This document shows positions 1-10,148 of a DNA stretch of 15,744 bases, one piece after another (positions within the stretch are counted from its first letter, which is position 1; every line of letters starts with the position of its first letter). Source of the stretch: Rodentolepis nana (lineage: Eukaryota; Platyhelminthes; Cestoda; Cyclophyllidea; Hymenolepididae). The stretch lies in NCBI GenBank assembly GCA_900617975.1, contig UZAE01012484.1, positions 23,984 to 39,727 on the forward strand, read 5' to 3'. The notes under the pieces are model-generated. The model was not told the origin of the DNA and made no database searches. It saw only the letters and a list, made by a program, of their open reading frames with translations. The position numbers and the translations under genes are program-made.

Positions 1-1523
1 CATAGAAAGTATTCGGTAATGTCTGCTTTAAAAAATATACATAACTAATGCCTATTTATTTGATTAATATTTATTATTATTTATTTAAACTATCGAGCTG
101 GTGGGAAAGTGAGCTTGCATGTCAAACCGAGGTCAAGAAGGTCACAACAGAAGTCCAGAAATGACACAACTGTGAATAAGAAGAAGTTTTTGAAAATAGG
201 ATAACCAAACAAGTTCTTCTGTATTCGTTTATTTGGGATCTGATTGCGTTCTTCGCAAATCATCCATCGCTTCAGTTGCTATTTTTATCTTTCTATGAAA
301 TTCTATGAATGATATCGCACTTCGTACACGGATTTCAATTTGATATTTCAGAATTCAGGTAGTTTTTCCTTTAACACACACGAAATAACTTTATTTACTT
401 ATACTGCCATTGATTTCAACATTGATTTTACTGACATGTTTTTTTAGAGTTGATTAGCTAAAATCTGGTCAGAAAAGTCAACTCTGACGTCATAAAATTT
501 TATTCCCGCCTTCAAGTAGGCAAAGCAACATTGAAGCATAAAGGAAACTTTTGAGTTCTTACATTTTTCTTGGAGTTCAGGAATTGTGAAATTGTCTTGA
601 TTTTACTAAATGAGCTCTTTACAAGTTACAGCAAAAAATCACTGCATTTTGTATTGTTCTTATGAGCTTACTATAGATACTCGATCCACCTTAATGAAAG
701 CGAATTTAATCCTAAAGTTGAGAGAACGATAAATTGTCACTGAAGGGAATAAGTTAAAATTTAAAAGGAGGCATAACTCTCCTATCATTTTTGACAAATG
801 CTCTTACAAGTATAGGGTTGTAAATGACCTGAGTAAAATAGGAGCTGGCTGCAGAAATGGTATGTACTATAAAGAGATACAAATGCGCCGAAAGTTTCCA
901 ATTTCAAATAAAATAATAATATTAATAATAATAAATAAATTAATTAACATTTTGTGGGGTTCCCATCAAATGGACTGGCTTGCAGAGCTAGACGAATATA
1001 AGATGCAATTGCAACTGTCGGATAAGCAGATTTTGCTTGCACTAGTATAATGATTTTGTTCCTAATGGCAGACTGTCCATAGTTTAGATCCATTTGGTCC
1101 ATCATCATTGATAAAAATGCTCAAATAAAAACCCAATTTGGGACTATATGTTCTCTTCAAACAGGTTTAAACATAGTAACTTAATTATTGTCAATGAAAA
1201 GACCTATTTCTATTCTAATAACTAACTTAAATCGTAAACTTGGTATATTGAGAATTTTGTCGTTCCATAAATTTACTTTTTTATCGACTAAATACATTAA
1301 ATATTATTTTTTTAATTTTAAAGTTTGTGCATAACAGCATTTAAACCCTACCTATTTTAGCAATTATTATTAGAATATTAGTGAATAATGCTTTGCTTAA
1401 TGGTCTGAACATTAGGAAGCAATGGACCATGTTAGGGTAAAGATGCAATAGAACAATCATAGGAATCGGAAAAGATAATCATGTGAAATGGAATTTGTGA
1501 AATTTTTCATTAAACTCACTAAA
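1..1523. other. AT-rich intergenic stretch, no gene seen
   Basis: No reading frame here shows family resemblance or a convincing exon structure. The 62-codon frame at 862-1050 on the plus strand is low-complexity (Ile/Asn/Lys from AATAAT repeats) and looks like chance. I see no tRNA, rRNA or SINE copy in this part. Confidence 0.6.
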
Positions 1524-1545
1524 GGTGGTGGTGGGGGGGGGGGGG
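1524..1545. repeat. GGT / poly-G simple repeat
   Basis: Three GGT units run into a run of about 13 G. It lies about 110 bp upstream of SINE copy 1 and is not part of it. Such a tract can form a G-rich secondary structure, but nothing ties it to a function here. Confidence 0.85.
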
Positions 1546-1625
1546 TTGGTAAAAGGAAGTTATCTCGAGGCCTCTCTTATTAGAATCCATGATTCTACCC
1601 ATCTCCCATTTGCCAGAAATAGCCT

Positions 1626-1657
1626 ACGCGGTTGGGCAAACATATATTCGTATAAGC
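1626..1657 (+). repeat. partial ribozyme-like fragment abutting SINE copy 1
   Basis: ACGCGGT followed by TGGGCAA and then an AT-rich stem with a TTCG loop ends exactly where SINE copy 1 begins. The order matches the P3-strand, J1.1/4 and P4 part of the SINE ribozyme (ACGCGGT...TGGGCAA...P4...GC), but the P1 3' strand is missing and P4 is altered. It is best read as a decayed, truncated SINE head placed directly in front of a full copy. The match is short, so it could be partly chance. Confidence 0.4.
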
Positions 1658-1953
1658 GGGGTGCGCGATAGACTTACCTCAACGTGGTGCACCTGTGCAA
1701 AAAAGTCTATTAACAGGCAGTTGACTTCTGACTTCAAACTACCATCACCCCACTGTATGTCACATTCGACCACTTCCATATTACTCACCTCACCTTTTTT
1801 CTACCTTTGTGTCTGTCTTTTTGACACCTTTGAAACACTCTTTTGTTCCCCCCCCCCTCCACCAACTCGACTTTTACACTTTTCTGCTCCTCCTCTCTCT
1901 GTCAACTAATGGGATAATGATAGCTGTCAAACCGCCTGTCATTTGAAATAAAT
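1658..1953 (+). mobile_element. SINE-like element, copy 1 (ribozyme head lacking P4)
   Basis: It shares its layout with the other four copies: a GGGG head, the GATAGACTT...AAGTCTATT inverted pair, CAGTTGACTTCTGACTTCAA, a pyrimidine-rich middle with a C-run near 1849, a TGAT-N4-GTCA hairpin, and a tail ending GAAATAAAT. The ribozyme head is damaged: P4 and one of the two GGCAA-type strands are gone, the L3 loop reads TCAACGT instead of TCCACGY, and the P1 3' strand has lost a C. No clear target-site duplication is visible, so this copy is probably old. The open frame at 1589-1909 across it is not a gene. Confidence 0.85.
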
Positions 1954-3347
1954 ATTTGCTGTTCAAGTAATTTCACACAGTCTTTTCCAATTTTTATAAT
2001 TTTATTTTTAGACTCAGATTATCCGACGGCGTTGACAGTACTGGACACTGTGCAACTCGAATTCCTAGCCATCTCATAGATAAAGGCAAGTTGATACGAG
2101 TTGGCATTAAGTCTTCAAAATGGACAAAAATGACCAAGAAGTCCAAAAGGCACAGAGAAGAGGGGTCCACATCTTACCACAAAGGCCGCAATCGTCTTGT
2201 TTATCAAGAACCATGAAGACGAGTATATTCCGACTTGCTAAACTTCCTTAGCGGACCGGGCTCCGCCTTCTGAAGGGTGCACATTCGTATGGGCAGGTGT
2301 AATTACACGTCTACGTCCAGTTTTTCTGCAGTCTAGCGATTTTTGTAGTCCTAGCAGATCGAAAACCAGAAAAGTGAAGTTATTTTGTCACAGGAAGGTT
2401 ATCTTTGCAAGATAAATGATTACCGTAAAATTTGTGACTAAAAAAGGAGATATCAATGGAACAATAATGAACGAAATGAAAAAAATTGAGAATTCAATCG
2501 TCTACTTTTTAGAAATGGGTAATATTTATTTTCTAACAAACAATTAAATGACCGATAAAAGTTCAATGTGTGCTTGGTTATTTTTCTAAAGAAAAAGAAA
2601 CAATTTTAAAAGTACTTAACAATTCTTATTCACATTTATTGATTTATCCTATGAATTTTCTTTGTTCAACTGAATTTTTAATTTTTTGGCTTTTTCCATG
2701 GCAGAATTGTTCATATCAGATGCCCAGCTTAAAGTGATCTGGACATGCTAAAATGTTTTATTATCCGGTTATTCAATTATTCTAGCGATGCCTGTTAGGG
2801 TGGGAATCCAATAATCAATAAGATTAAGATTTTGAATTTATTTTGAGTGAAACGAAATCATTTTGTTAGACCTTTGTCGTACAGAAAGAGTTGTTATCCA
2901 TTCAGAAGAAATTGAGCTAAACATACTATAAGCAAATTTTGTGCTTTTATTAATTCTTCAAAAAATTTTAAATAATTCCATAAATGTGCTTTAAATGTGC
3001 GTTGCTGGGTGATGGAATTTTGACTAAATAGGTGAAACTTTGATAGGAAGTTAATAAGTTTGTTAGAATTAAAGCGCAGCAATAATTATATTTACTTGTT
3101 AGATATTCAACGGATTCTCTTCAGGTGTTGGAGTTAAATTTGTATGTTCTAAACAATTGGATGCGGCTTTTTAGTTAATGTCCTCTGTTCCTTCAAATTA
3201 TTCTGCTAAACCTTCTGCATCTGTTGAAATATCGGTTTCTGTAGCTACTGTAAAATGTTCTTGAGATCATTCATAATCTTAAATCAAGCAACTTTTTGAA
3301 TCTTGGTATAGTAAGCGCAAATATATGTTAAGTGTCGACTTTGCCTA
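1954..3347. other. intergenic, no gene recognised
   Basis: About 1.4 kb. The part around 2010-2350 has a more even base composition than its flanks and may be an old transposon fragment, but no domain can be read in any frame. The rest is AT-rich. The minus-strand frame at 2894-3082 (62 codons) has no recognisable motif and is left out. Confidence 0.5.
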
Positions 3348-6290
3348 ATGAGACTGGAAATCACGAGTTCGTTATCTCATCAGGAAGCCAAATCTTTTCA
3401 AATATTAACGGTTCTTAATACACATTCCACCGAAGAGTTCGATGAATACAGTAACTCTGAAACTATTGTGACCAAGAAAGGAGACTTAGATCATAACTCT
3501 TCTCAATGTCCTCTTAAACAACCTCAAACTCGGGATCAACCATAAAGAAAGCCTGGATGGCTTTGCATTTGTTTAGACTTTCTACAAAATAAATTTATCG
3601 TCGAGAAATAATAGAAGAGCAGTTCAGATGGGTATTTTTCTTTCTGAGATTCAGTCAAAGCCTCCGTTACCACTAGGAACCAATCTGGTAAGATGAGTAC
3701 AGGAAGAATCTAATCCAAGTCTACAGAAAGTGGTCGAAAAAGATGTTAAGATGGCGAAGTGCCCATGTGATTATGGCGTCAGGCCCCTCGCTTGCGGTGC
3801 ACCAGATATCTGCAACTATGTCTCAACTCGTAGGATCGGTGGCACAGCCGAATCCTTTTGTCAAGCAGAAACTCTCATTTTATATAAAGAAAGCTAATAC
3901 CCACAGATAATCAACCTCCCCCCTCCCCAGAACTTCTTATTCGTCCATGAACAATACGATCGGGAAAAAAAATCATTCAGATTTCTATAAAAAGAATCAG
4001 TGATATTTGACCTTCATTCCGATACCTCAGACCGAATGATATCATGGCTACCATCAATATCACTACTAATCAAACCCGAAAATACGCAAATCAACAGATT
4101 GATGGTAATAATGCTCGCCTACAACTATTCATCTTTCTAGATATAAGCATGGTCACAGTGAGGCTCTAGGAACCACTAGTTTTCCCAAAATTTAGACTAA
4201 TCCTATTACCTCCAATCAGCGATTTTAACAGGCCTTTGAAACCAGTGGGGAAATTAAGCTGTACCGTGTCCAACAGTTACATTTTGTATCTCACCAACAG
4301 TTTAAGTACCAGACTAATGTGGTTCCATCAACTTGGCCTTTCGGATCTTCCCATAAATTCCACCTGTCATTTAAGCTAAAGTAGAGATGTTGGGTCGGTT
4401 TCCTTTGAAGAATTTTAACTAGGCCATGGTCAATGTGCTCATACTAAGGCGATGTTGAAACTGATTCCGATCACCCCGTCATTTTTCCTCCTTAATTTGT
4501 TCCGCCCACAAGCAACCTCCTCATAGATGAAAGAAGAGCTAAAGTGTATGCAGAAAGAAGCTTTCCAAGACCTGTTTCTAATTCAAAAAAAAATCATCTA
4601 TTAATTTTTCCAAAAAGAAAATTTGACTATGTGGCTGTGTACCGACTCTATTACCAGTCTAAATACAACATTGATACCAATTTGTCGATCATGGCCAGTT
4701 CCTAGTGACATTGTCTAGAATGGTTGTGAACGCTTTGAGAAGTTTAGTTCAGAAGTGGCATGATTGTTAATCGCAGCTACACAGGTATCAATAGAGCAAT
4801 TGACAATTAACACCCAACTTTGCAAGACAGAACCTGCTATTTTCCTACATGTTCACTACATCTTCGAACCTGGACGACAGGCATTTTGTCGGACACTCTT
4901 AGCAGGAACTCCAACAAAGTGTGTCATCGCTCTACTTTAGCGTATATGGAATCACATTTCCCCTTCTGAAACTGAGAAATGCACAGTCATTGTGCCCTTA
5001 ATTAAATACTTTTGGCATCATTGATGAAAATGATCACTAAATGAAACGCAACATCCTGCTACATTTAACGCATTTTTGAAATTCCTGGATCTCACTAGCT
5101 GTCGCGACCCATCTCTGTCTCCATTGCGTATTATTCGAACTTAGTAAATGGGTATCCATGAAAAATAACTAAATACAATTGCACTCAAAATGTGTGCATG
5201 TTTCCATTAAGCTACTGGATATGCCCACTTCTGATTCGTTGAACCGATTCTACCAATCATTATCATTACTGGCGTTTCGAGTTATGACGTTTGTGAGGTC
5301 ATTTCTCCTCTCATTCTTGATAGCTCATTAAAATTTATTGTTCATAGTTTGCAGCTGAGATAAATTATAGCCAGGTAGGAAAAACGTTCTACAACAATTT
5401 TGTCATTAAAACTTGAACTAAACAGCTCTACTGTAGTCTACGCTGCAAAATCATCCTAAACTATTCATTCGAATCTTGAGACCCAAATGATGTATTCAAG
5501 TATCCATTACAAGCCGTCTACAGCGTTAGTCGAGCTTCCTTCTTACCCATACTTTCGAGATAGAATATCGAAACACAACAAAAGTTGGGCAAACGTCTTT
5601 TCCGTCTCATCCACAAGCAAAGATGACCTAACCGGAGGACTGTCATTGTAAGTCTGATCATGGAAAACCATACGAAACGCTTATTATTTTCAAGAAATGC
5701 TAGTCACATACAAAATGGAATAGCAAAAGATCTAGCTCTGATGGAGCTCACGAAATATTCATATAGGACAACCAAAACCAGACCATAAGTGCGATCGCAG
5801 CAAACTGTTTTGACGGCCTGACGATCCGCCAATAAATAACTTATCCTCAATGTTTTCAGATCGTGTCGTCATTCCTTCAGTACCCCCAGAGAGCTCTTTT
5901 ACACCACTTCCGCATTGATAACCCGAATATTAGTCGATTTAATTGCTCCGAAGTTTGCATACCAGCCTTGAACTGAAAAGGATTTCTATGTAGTTGTCCA
6001 AAGATTTTCTGTTTGACAACAAGTGGCCAAGCTCCCACCATATCATTAACCTATTCAGTATTTCAAAACTACAGTGCATGGATGTTGTTGAAACTCTTGA
6101 TGATCTCTCACCTGAATTTGGCAATTTTCGTCTCATATTTTCAAAGACCATTTTAGCGACACTCAATTCCCCTAGGATTTCTTTCAAGTTTTATTCCAGG
6201 AGTTATAAATTCATCTCAATCTACTCTCCATATAAATATTCCCAGTTAAGGGATCAGGCAGACACCTCTATTTTAATGGCGTTCAGTTGA
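3348..6290 (+). pseudogene. decayed Ty3/gypsy-like retrotransposon (approximate extent)
   Basis: The anchor is the integrase remnant at 5802-6040, listed separately. About 2.3 kb upstream, the 65-codon frame at 3348-3545 ends with GDLDHNSSQCPLKQ. This has the H-x4-C half of a retroviral-type zinc knuckle (His at 3492-3494, Cys at 3507-3509) with both upstream cysteines missing. The spacing from a gag knuckle to the integrase zinc finger fits a Ty3/gypsy pol region. Between them I could not place reverse transcriptase or RNase H with confidence; stops and frameshifts are everywhere. No LTR pair was recognised. The limits given are estimates, and the knuckle match alone would not stand. Confidence 0.4.
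5802..6040 (+). pseudogene. integrase zinc-binding region of a Ty3/gypsy-like element, broken
   Basis: Read across three frames, this stretch follows the start of a Ty3/gypsy integrase as seen in flatworm elements. One frame gives KLF-stop-RPDD...MFSDRVVIPSV (5802-5885). A +1 shift gives QRALLHHFRIDNPNISRF (from 5887), where the H-H and the NP-x-ISR pattern stand for the His part of the HHCC zinc finger. A second +1 shift gives KDFYVVVQRFSV-stop-QQVAKLPP (5978-6040), the usual end of that finger, with its cysteines lost. Stops at 5811, 5974 and 6014 and the two frameshifts show that it is dead. Overlapping plus and minus frames at 5939-6290 are by-products of this decay. Confidence 0.75.
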
Positions 6291-6343
6291 TTTTTTTAAA
6301 ATATTATCTTCAAGATTAGCAAAATGTGCACCGGTTGCTGATT

Positions 6344-6365
6344 TATGATGAAATATTTCATCATA
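6344..6365. repeat. perfect 22-bp palindrome
   Basis: TATGATGAAAT is followed directly by its own reverse complement, with no spacer. It lies about 50 bp beyond the frame that ends at 6290, downstream of the retroelement remains. The flanks do not extend the symmetry. Confidence 0.9.
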
Positions 6366-7262
6366 CCTAGATTCGTGTGGTATTTGCAATTAAAATGGAT
6401 ATATAGGATGTTCTAATTTAATTTCACATTATTCTACCATAAAATTTTGGAATTTAAATTCTAATCCAATCAGTGTGCGTTGAGGAACTAACACTTAAGA
6501 GATTCCGAAATTTATGCTTGTTGGTGCTCATTCAGTGATGTGAGTAGCCGCAATAGGAGCTTAATATGTTCATCAAAATGGTTAACAAGTAAGGCGATTG
6601 TTAAAAGATGCGATTCAGGATAACTTTCTTCTTTACAAATTGTGTTTTAGCCATTCTCTTGTTGACTTAGCGAGAAAGAAAAGTGTTGAAATTCTTAAAA
6701 AATCGATTATGCATATATTGGAAGAAATTTGTGTCTGAATAGCAGATTCCTAGTTACCCTGCAAACGATCTTCATTGCGTAGCTATTGGAGCTTAACATT
6801 GAAAAAATAAATATATTTGAATGAATCTCATTAGTAAATTAGCATTAAGTAGTTCGAACGCAAATGCAAACGTCTCTGAGAATTTCTGAATGATCACAGT
6901 CATTTGCAATAAAAGGCGATCAATATTACAAAGTACAAAGAGAGAGCTTAAAGAGGCATTTATTCAAAAACTTGTGATAAACGTAGAGCAGTTGGTATTA
7001 GCTAACTTTGTTTGGCTATTACAAGGGGTGAATGCATCATGATGGCTTGATCGGTCACTAAGTTGAATTGAGACTTCCATAAGCCCTCCATACAATACCA
7101 ACATAACCTCTTTTAAGCATCTTTGGTGAACAACTTCAAAAATTTAATCCTCAAAACACTAAAACACGATGTTGTGAACCAATTCCATTAGGTAAAATGC
7201 GGATAGTCGGATGATTCCAGCGTTACAAAACAACAATGATCACTCAATATTATTCTTCACAC
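6366..7262. other. AT-rich intergenic stretch, no gene seen
   Basis: About 0.9 kb with no frame of note and no recognised repeat, RNA gene or retroelement motif on either strand. Confidence 0.55.
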
Positions 7263-7590
7263 GGGATGTACGATAGACTTACCTCCACTTAATGCAACCC
7301 GAGCAACGTATTCTCACACGGTAAAAAGGTCTATTAACTGGCAGTTGACTTCTAACTTCAAACTACCATGACCCCACTGTATGTCATATTCGACCACTTT
7401 CACAGTACTCGTCTTACCCTTTACTCCGCCTTTGTATCTATCTGCCTCTTTTACATCTTTGAATCACTCTTCTGTTCCCCCTCTTCACTCTTCTCACTTT
7501 GATGTTCCTTCCCCTCTGTAAAACCTGAAGTCAACTAAAGGGCAAATGATAACCATCAAACCGCCTTCCACTTGATATAAATAAATAAAT
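7263..7590 (+). mobile_element. SINE-like element, copy 2 (ribozyme inactivated)
   Basis: A full-length but diverged copy, with head, CAGTTGACTTC block, pyrimidine-rich middle, TGAT-AACC-ATCA hairpin and an ATAAATAAATAAAT tail. In the ribozyme head P2 still pairs (GATAGACTT with AGGTCTATT, one G-U), but P1 is disrupted (GGGATGT against GCAACCC), P4 has one mismatch (310 against 317), and the catalytic C is T at 7322. Self-cleavage is not expected. Target-site duplications are not recognisable, which fits an older insertion. It lies 3' of the membrane-protein gene, on the opposite strand. Confidence 0.85.
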
Positions 7591-7915
7591 GATTAAAAAT
7601 ACGTTAAAGTTGTTTTAAAATGTCGTGCAAAGATTAGAGTTTTCTGCGAAGATTTTCCATAGATAGATTCTAAGTTGGGCGCATTCGATTTATAAATGTC
7701 AACTCCCACGTTTTGCATTATTGGTTAAGCAATAAATAAGTGAATAATGAATTGAACTTGGCTAAACACTAAAAAATTTTACCAAAAGATACTTTAAATT
7801 AGTTACTTAAGTTAAAATTTCACTAAGCGAAATCAGTTACTAAGCTGGTAGTAAATATATATTTACTGGGATAATAAATAGCTTCTGACAGCCGATAGCC
7901 ATCATCAAAAAATGG
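7591..7915. other. 3' flank of the membrane-protein gene
   Basis: About 325 bp between SINE copy 2 and the stop codon of the minus-strand gene. It should hold that gene's 3' UTR and poly(A) site, but I see no exact AATAAA on the minus strand here, only AT-rich sequence. Confidence 0.4.
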
Positions 7916-9490
7916 TCAACGTCGTTTACGTGAATTGCCCTTCGCCGACTCTTGATTGACTGCATTTAAATGTTGTGCACCACCAAATTGCCCACCAGCA
8001 GCACCATCTGCGTCTCCCATTGGTAGACGTGATGAAAAGGGTCCGAACCCACCCATTGCTCCACCTCCAGCTATCATGCCATATCGATTGAGGAAAGGAT
8101 TCCAGTTGACCAAATTCTGCTCCTCCGCTTCCTTCGCAGCGCGCTCTGCAGCTTCTCTTGCCAAGGCCTCCTCCCTCTCTCGTTTTCGTTTACGCGTACG
8201 TGTGAGAAAGAGTATCATCGCTTTATCCTTATTATTGATACAAAATCCTAGCACTGTACCGAAGATTAGAAGTAATACAAGCGCGAGAAGGGCCATGTTG
8301 AGGAGAGTCTTTACATATTTGGGCACCGGACGCTTATTTCTCTCCGCTTTGCTCATTTGAACCTCAGGTTTTTGGTAGAAACACTGAACGCATGGACAGG
8401 ACTTCTCTATATCCTCCTTACTCACTGTGGTATTATTTATTGGCAGTTCCTATAGGGAGTATCATAGTCTAATTTCACCCCTTTAACCAATTTGGCAAGT
8501 AGTTAGTCAAAACAAGCGCTTACCGATGCAGCATATCGGCAATCCTTATCAGGGAATGTTCTGCCCATTCCATTGGCTGCCAGTCGAGGACATTCAGCTA
8601 CAATCTCTTCACTAGTGCATCCTGTACTTGCTGTATTTGGTGGTTCTTTAGGGGGCAAAATGTTTCTCTTTAAACCTTGGTGACGAAACACGACTTGAGT
8701 TAAGACCTTCCCATCAAAACGCTGCATATCACTTGGATCAATTTCATTGTTGAGCATGGATGACGAATCGATGCAAACATGCTCGGTTTTCTAAAGATAT
8801 GTTATCACAGCTCCACTGACTCACCTCCATAATATCCGGATAATAACGGAAGAAATAGGGTGGCAACCGCCTCATGGGAAAGCCTAATTCAAGGCTTTTA
8901 ATCCTCTCGCGTTTAGGGATCCAATTAAGAAAGTTAGGATCAATGCAATCCACGGGTTCAACTATATTCTCCTTATTAACCGGAGTATAAATGTAAAGAT
9001 AGTAATGATCTTTCTGACCAATCTGAACACAGTCTAGGTAAGTGATAATTTGGTCAGGAAATGGTAGATCCGATAAAGGGGAGCAGGACATTGTGATGTT
9101 GGTCTCTTTATTAGCATCGTATGTACTTGCAGAAGTTACAAATGTTGGTTGAGTGAAAAGTTCCACGGGCTTTGGTGTAGTTGCTACGTTTTTCGTTGAA
9201 TTACGAAATTTTCTCGGCTTTCTGGCTTCAGATCCGGTATCTTTTCTGTCGTACACTTGGCGCATGATAAAACAACTAATATTTGGACAAAAGCGGCAAA
9301 TCGGTTCATTTCCTGTGGGAATATATTGCAAACTGGCATTTCTTTCACTAGTAAATCGATTTATCTTCTTCCCACTGGACAGGGACTCTACGTGAGCTGA
9401 CCAATAACCCCTTGGACAAATCGCAGTCCATACTTGGATGCAATTAGCCAACAGAAGAACGATTTCTGCAAATAAGTGTCCAAACTTCAT
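7916..9490 (-). CDS. single-pass membrane protein with secreted Cys-containing ectodomain, unknown function
   Basis: Three exons join in phase 0: 9490-8825, 8790-8524 and 8449-7916, giving 488 residues. Introns are 34 nt (GTGAGT...TTTAG) and 74 nt (GTAAGC...TATAG). Residues 1-23 form a signal peptide (MKFGHLFAEIVLLLANCIQV), which supports this start. The ectodomain (24-359) begins ICPRGYWSAHVE, has scattered cysteines with pairs such as ICRFCPNISC and KSCPCVQC, and several N-glycosylation sequons (NAS, NIS, NST, NIT, NTT). One membrane segment covers about 360-382. The tail is strongly basic, then charged helix-like (RKRKREREEALAREAAERAA), then Gly-rich, and ends KGNSRKRR. The spacing is not a clear TNF-receptor, EGF or thrombospondin pattern, so I assign no family. 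Exon joins are well supported because the frame continues across both introns; function is unknown. Confidence 0.85.
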
Positions 9491-9506
9491 TTTGAAGATG
9501 GGACGC

Positions 9507-9517
9507 CTGAAATGGGG
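9507..9517 (-). promoter_or_regulatory. candidate splice acceptor just upstream of the ATG
   Basis: The minus strand reads CCCCATTTCAG and then GCGTCCC, 16 nt before the start codon of the membrane-protein gene. A pyrimidine-containing CAG this close to the ATG could accept either a cis 5'-UTR exon or the spliced leader that flatworms add in trans. No matching donor was identified nearby, so the reading is open. Confidence 0.35.
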
Positions 9518-9978
9518 CGCTTGCAGTAGGGTGCCTTGCCACTAACTGACTGGCACTAAGCGTACGCGCAACGATCGTTAAATCAAACTGGCCTTGGCTT
9601 CCAGCCAATCAAGTCGTGCCCTGGGGCTATGCGTGATAGTGTTCATTTGGTTAGTTCGATTTCTCGGTCAGCATTTCTCCAAATCTCTTGAACCAATAAT
9701 ATGAATGTATACAACGCTATTCGTTCGTTTTTATTTAAATTTCGTTATTAAGGTACTTTTAATGTGAATTCAACTAGTAATAATCAAAAGAAGAACCACT
9801 TAAACGGTCATTATTTTTTTTTACAATCGTTTCTTGACGTTTAGATAATTAATCAATTTTCTTTTTCTAATTATTGTTTGTTATATAGGTAATAAATGAT
9901 AATGAGCAAAATTCGAAATATACATTTTTATCCTATTAAAATAATTATTAAATTTTAAAAAGAATCAGGAATGTCTTA
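9518..9978. other. region between the two genes
   Basis: About 460 bp expected to contain the promoter of the membrane-protein gene and, at its right end, the 3' region of the SLC1 gene. The half nearer 9518 is less AT-rich. I see no TATA box or other element that I would defend. Confidence 0.4.
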
Positions 9979-9984
9979 TTTATT
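9979..9984 (-). terminator. candidate poly(A) signal AATAAA of the SLC1 gene
   Basis: AATAAA on the minus strand, about 165 nt past the TAG stop of the SLC1 gene. The distance is normal for a 3' UTR. In such AT-rich DNA the hexamer is common by chance, so this is a candidate only. Confidence 0.35.
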
Positions 9985-10148
9985 TGAGCATTTATACGTT
10001 ATCTTCACGGTTTTAATTGAAAAGAGTAAAGATTAGAATCGTTTCATCGAGTTTTTTCCTCTATCTATACAATCTGGTGCGTATTACATATATAGAGCCT
10101 TAATAATTTTAATTAATGTATTACAGTATTTTTTCATTGTACTGATGA

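Noticed and set aside
1589..1909. 106-codon open frame on the plus strand
   Set aside because: It runs through SINE copy 1 and its C-run (giving a proline run). The same kind of frame appears in copy 4 at 11178-11497 in different phases, so it is a by-product of the repeat.
3548..3600. Possible reverse-transcriptase motif (CICLDF)
   Set aside because: Only a loose likeness to the CVDYR region, followed by stops and no further RT motif in order. Too weak to call.
7956..8360. 134-codon plus-strand frame
   Set aside because: It is antisense to the third exon of the membrane-protein gene, which has signal peptide, membrane segment and exon continuity. The plus frame has no such support.
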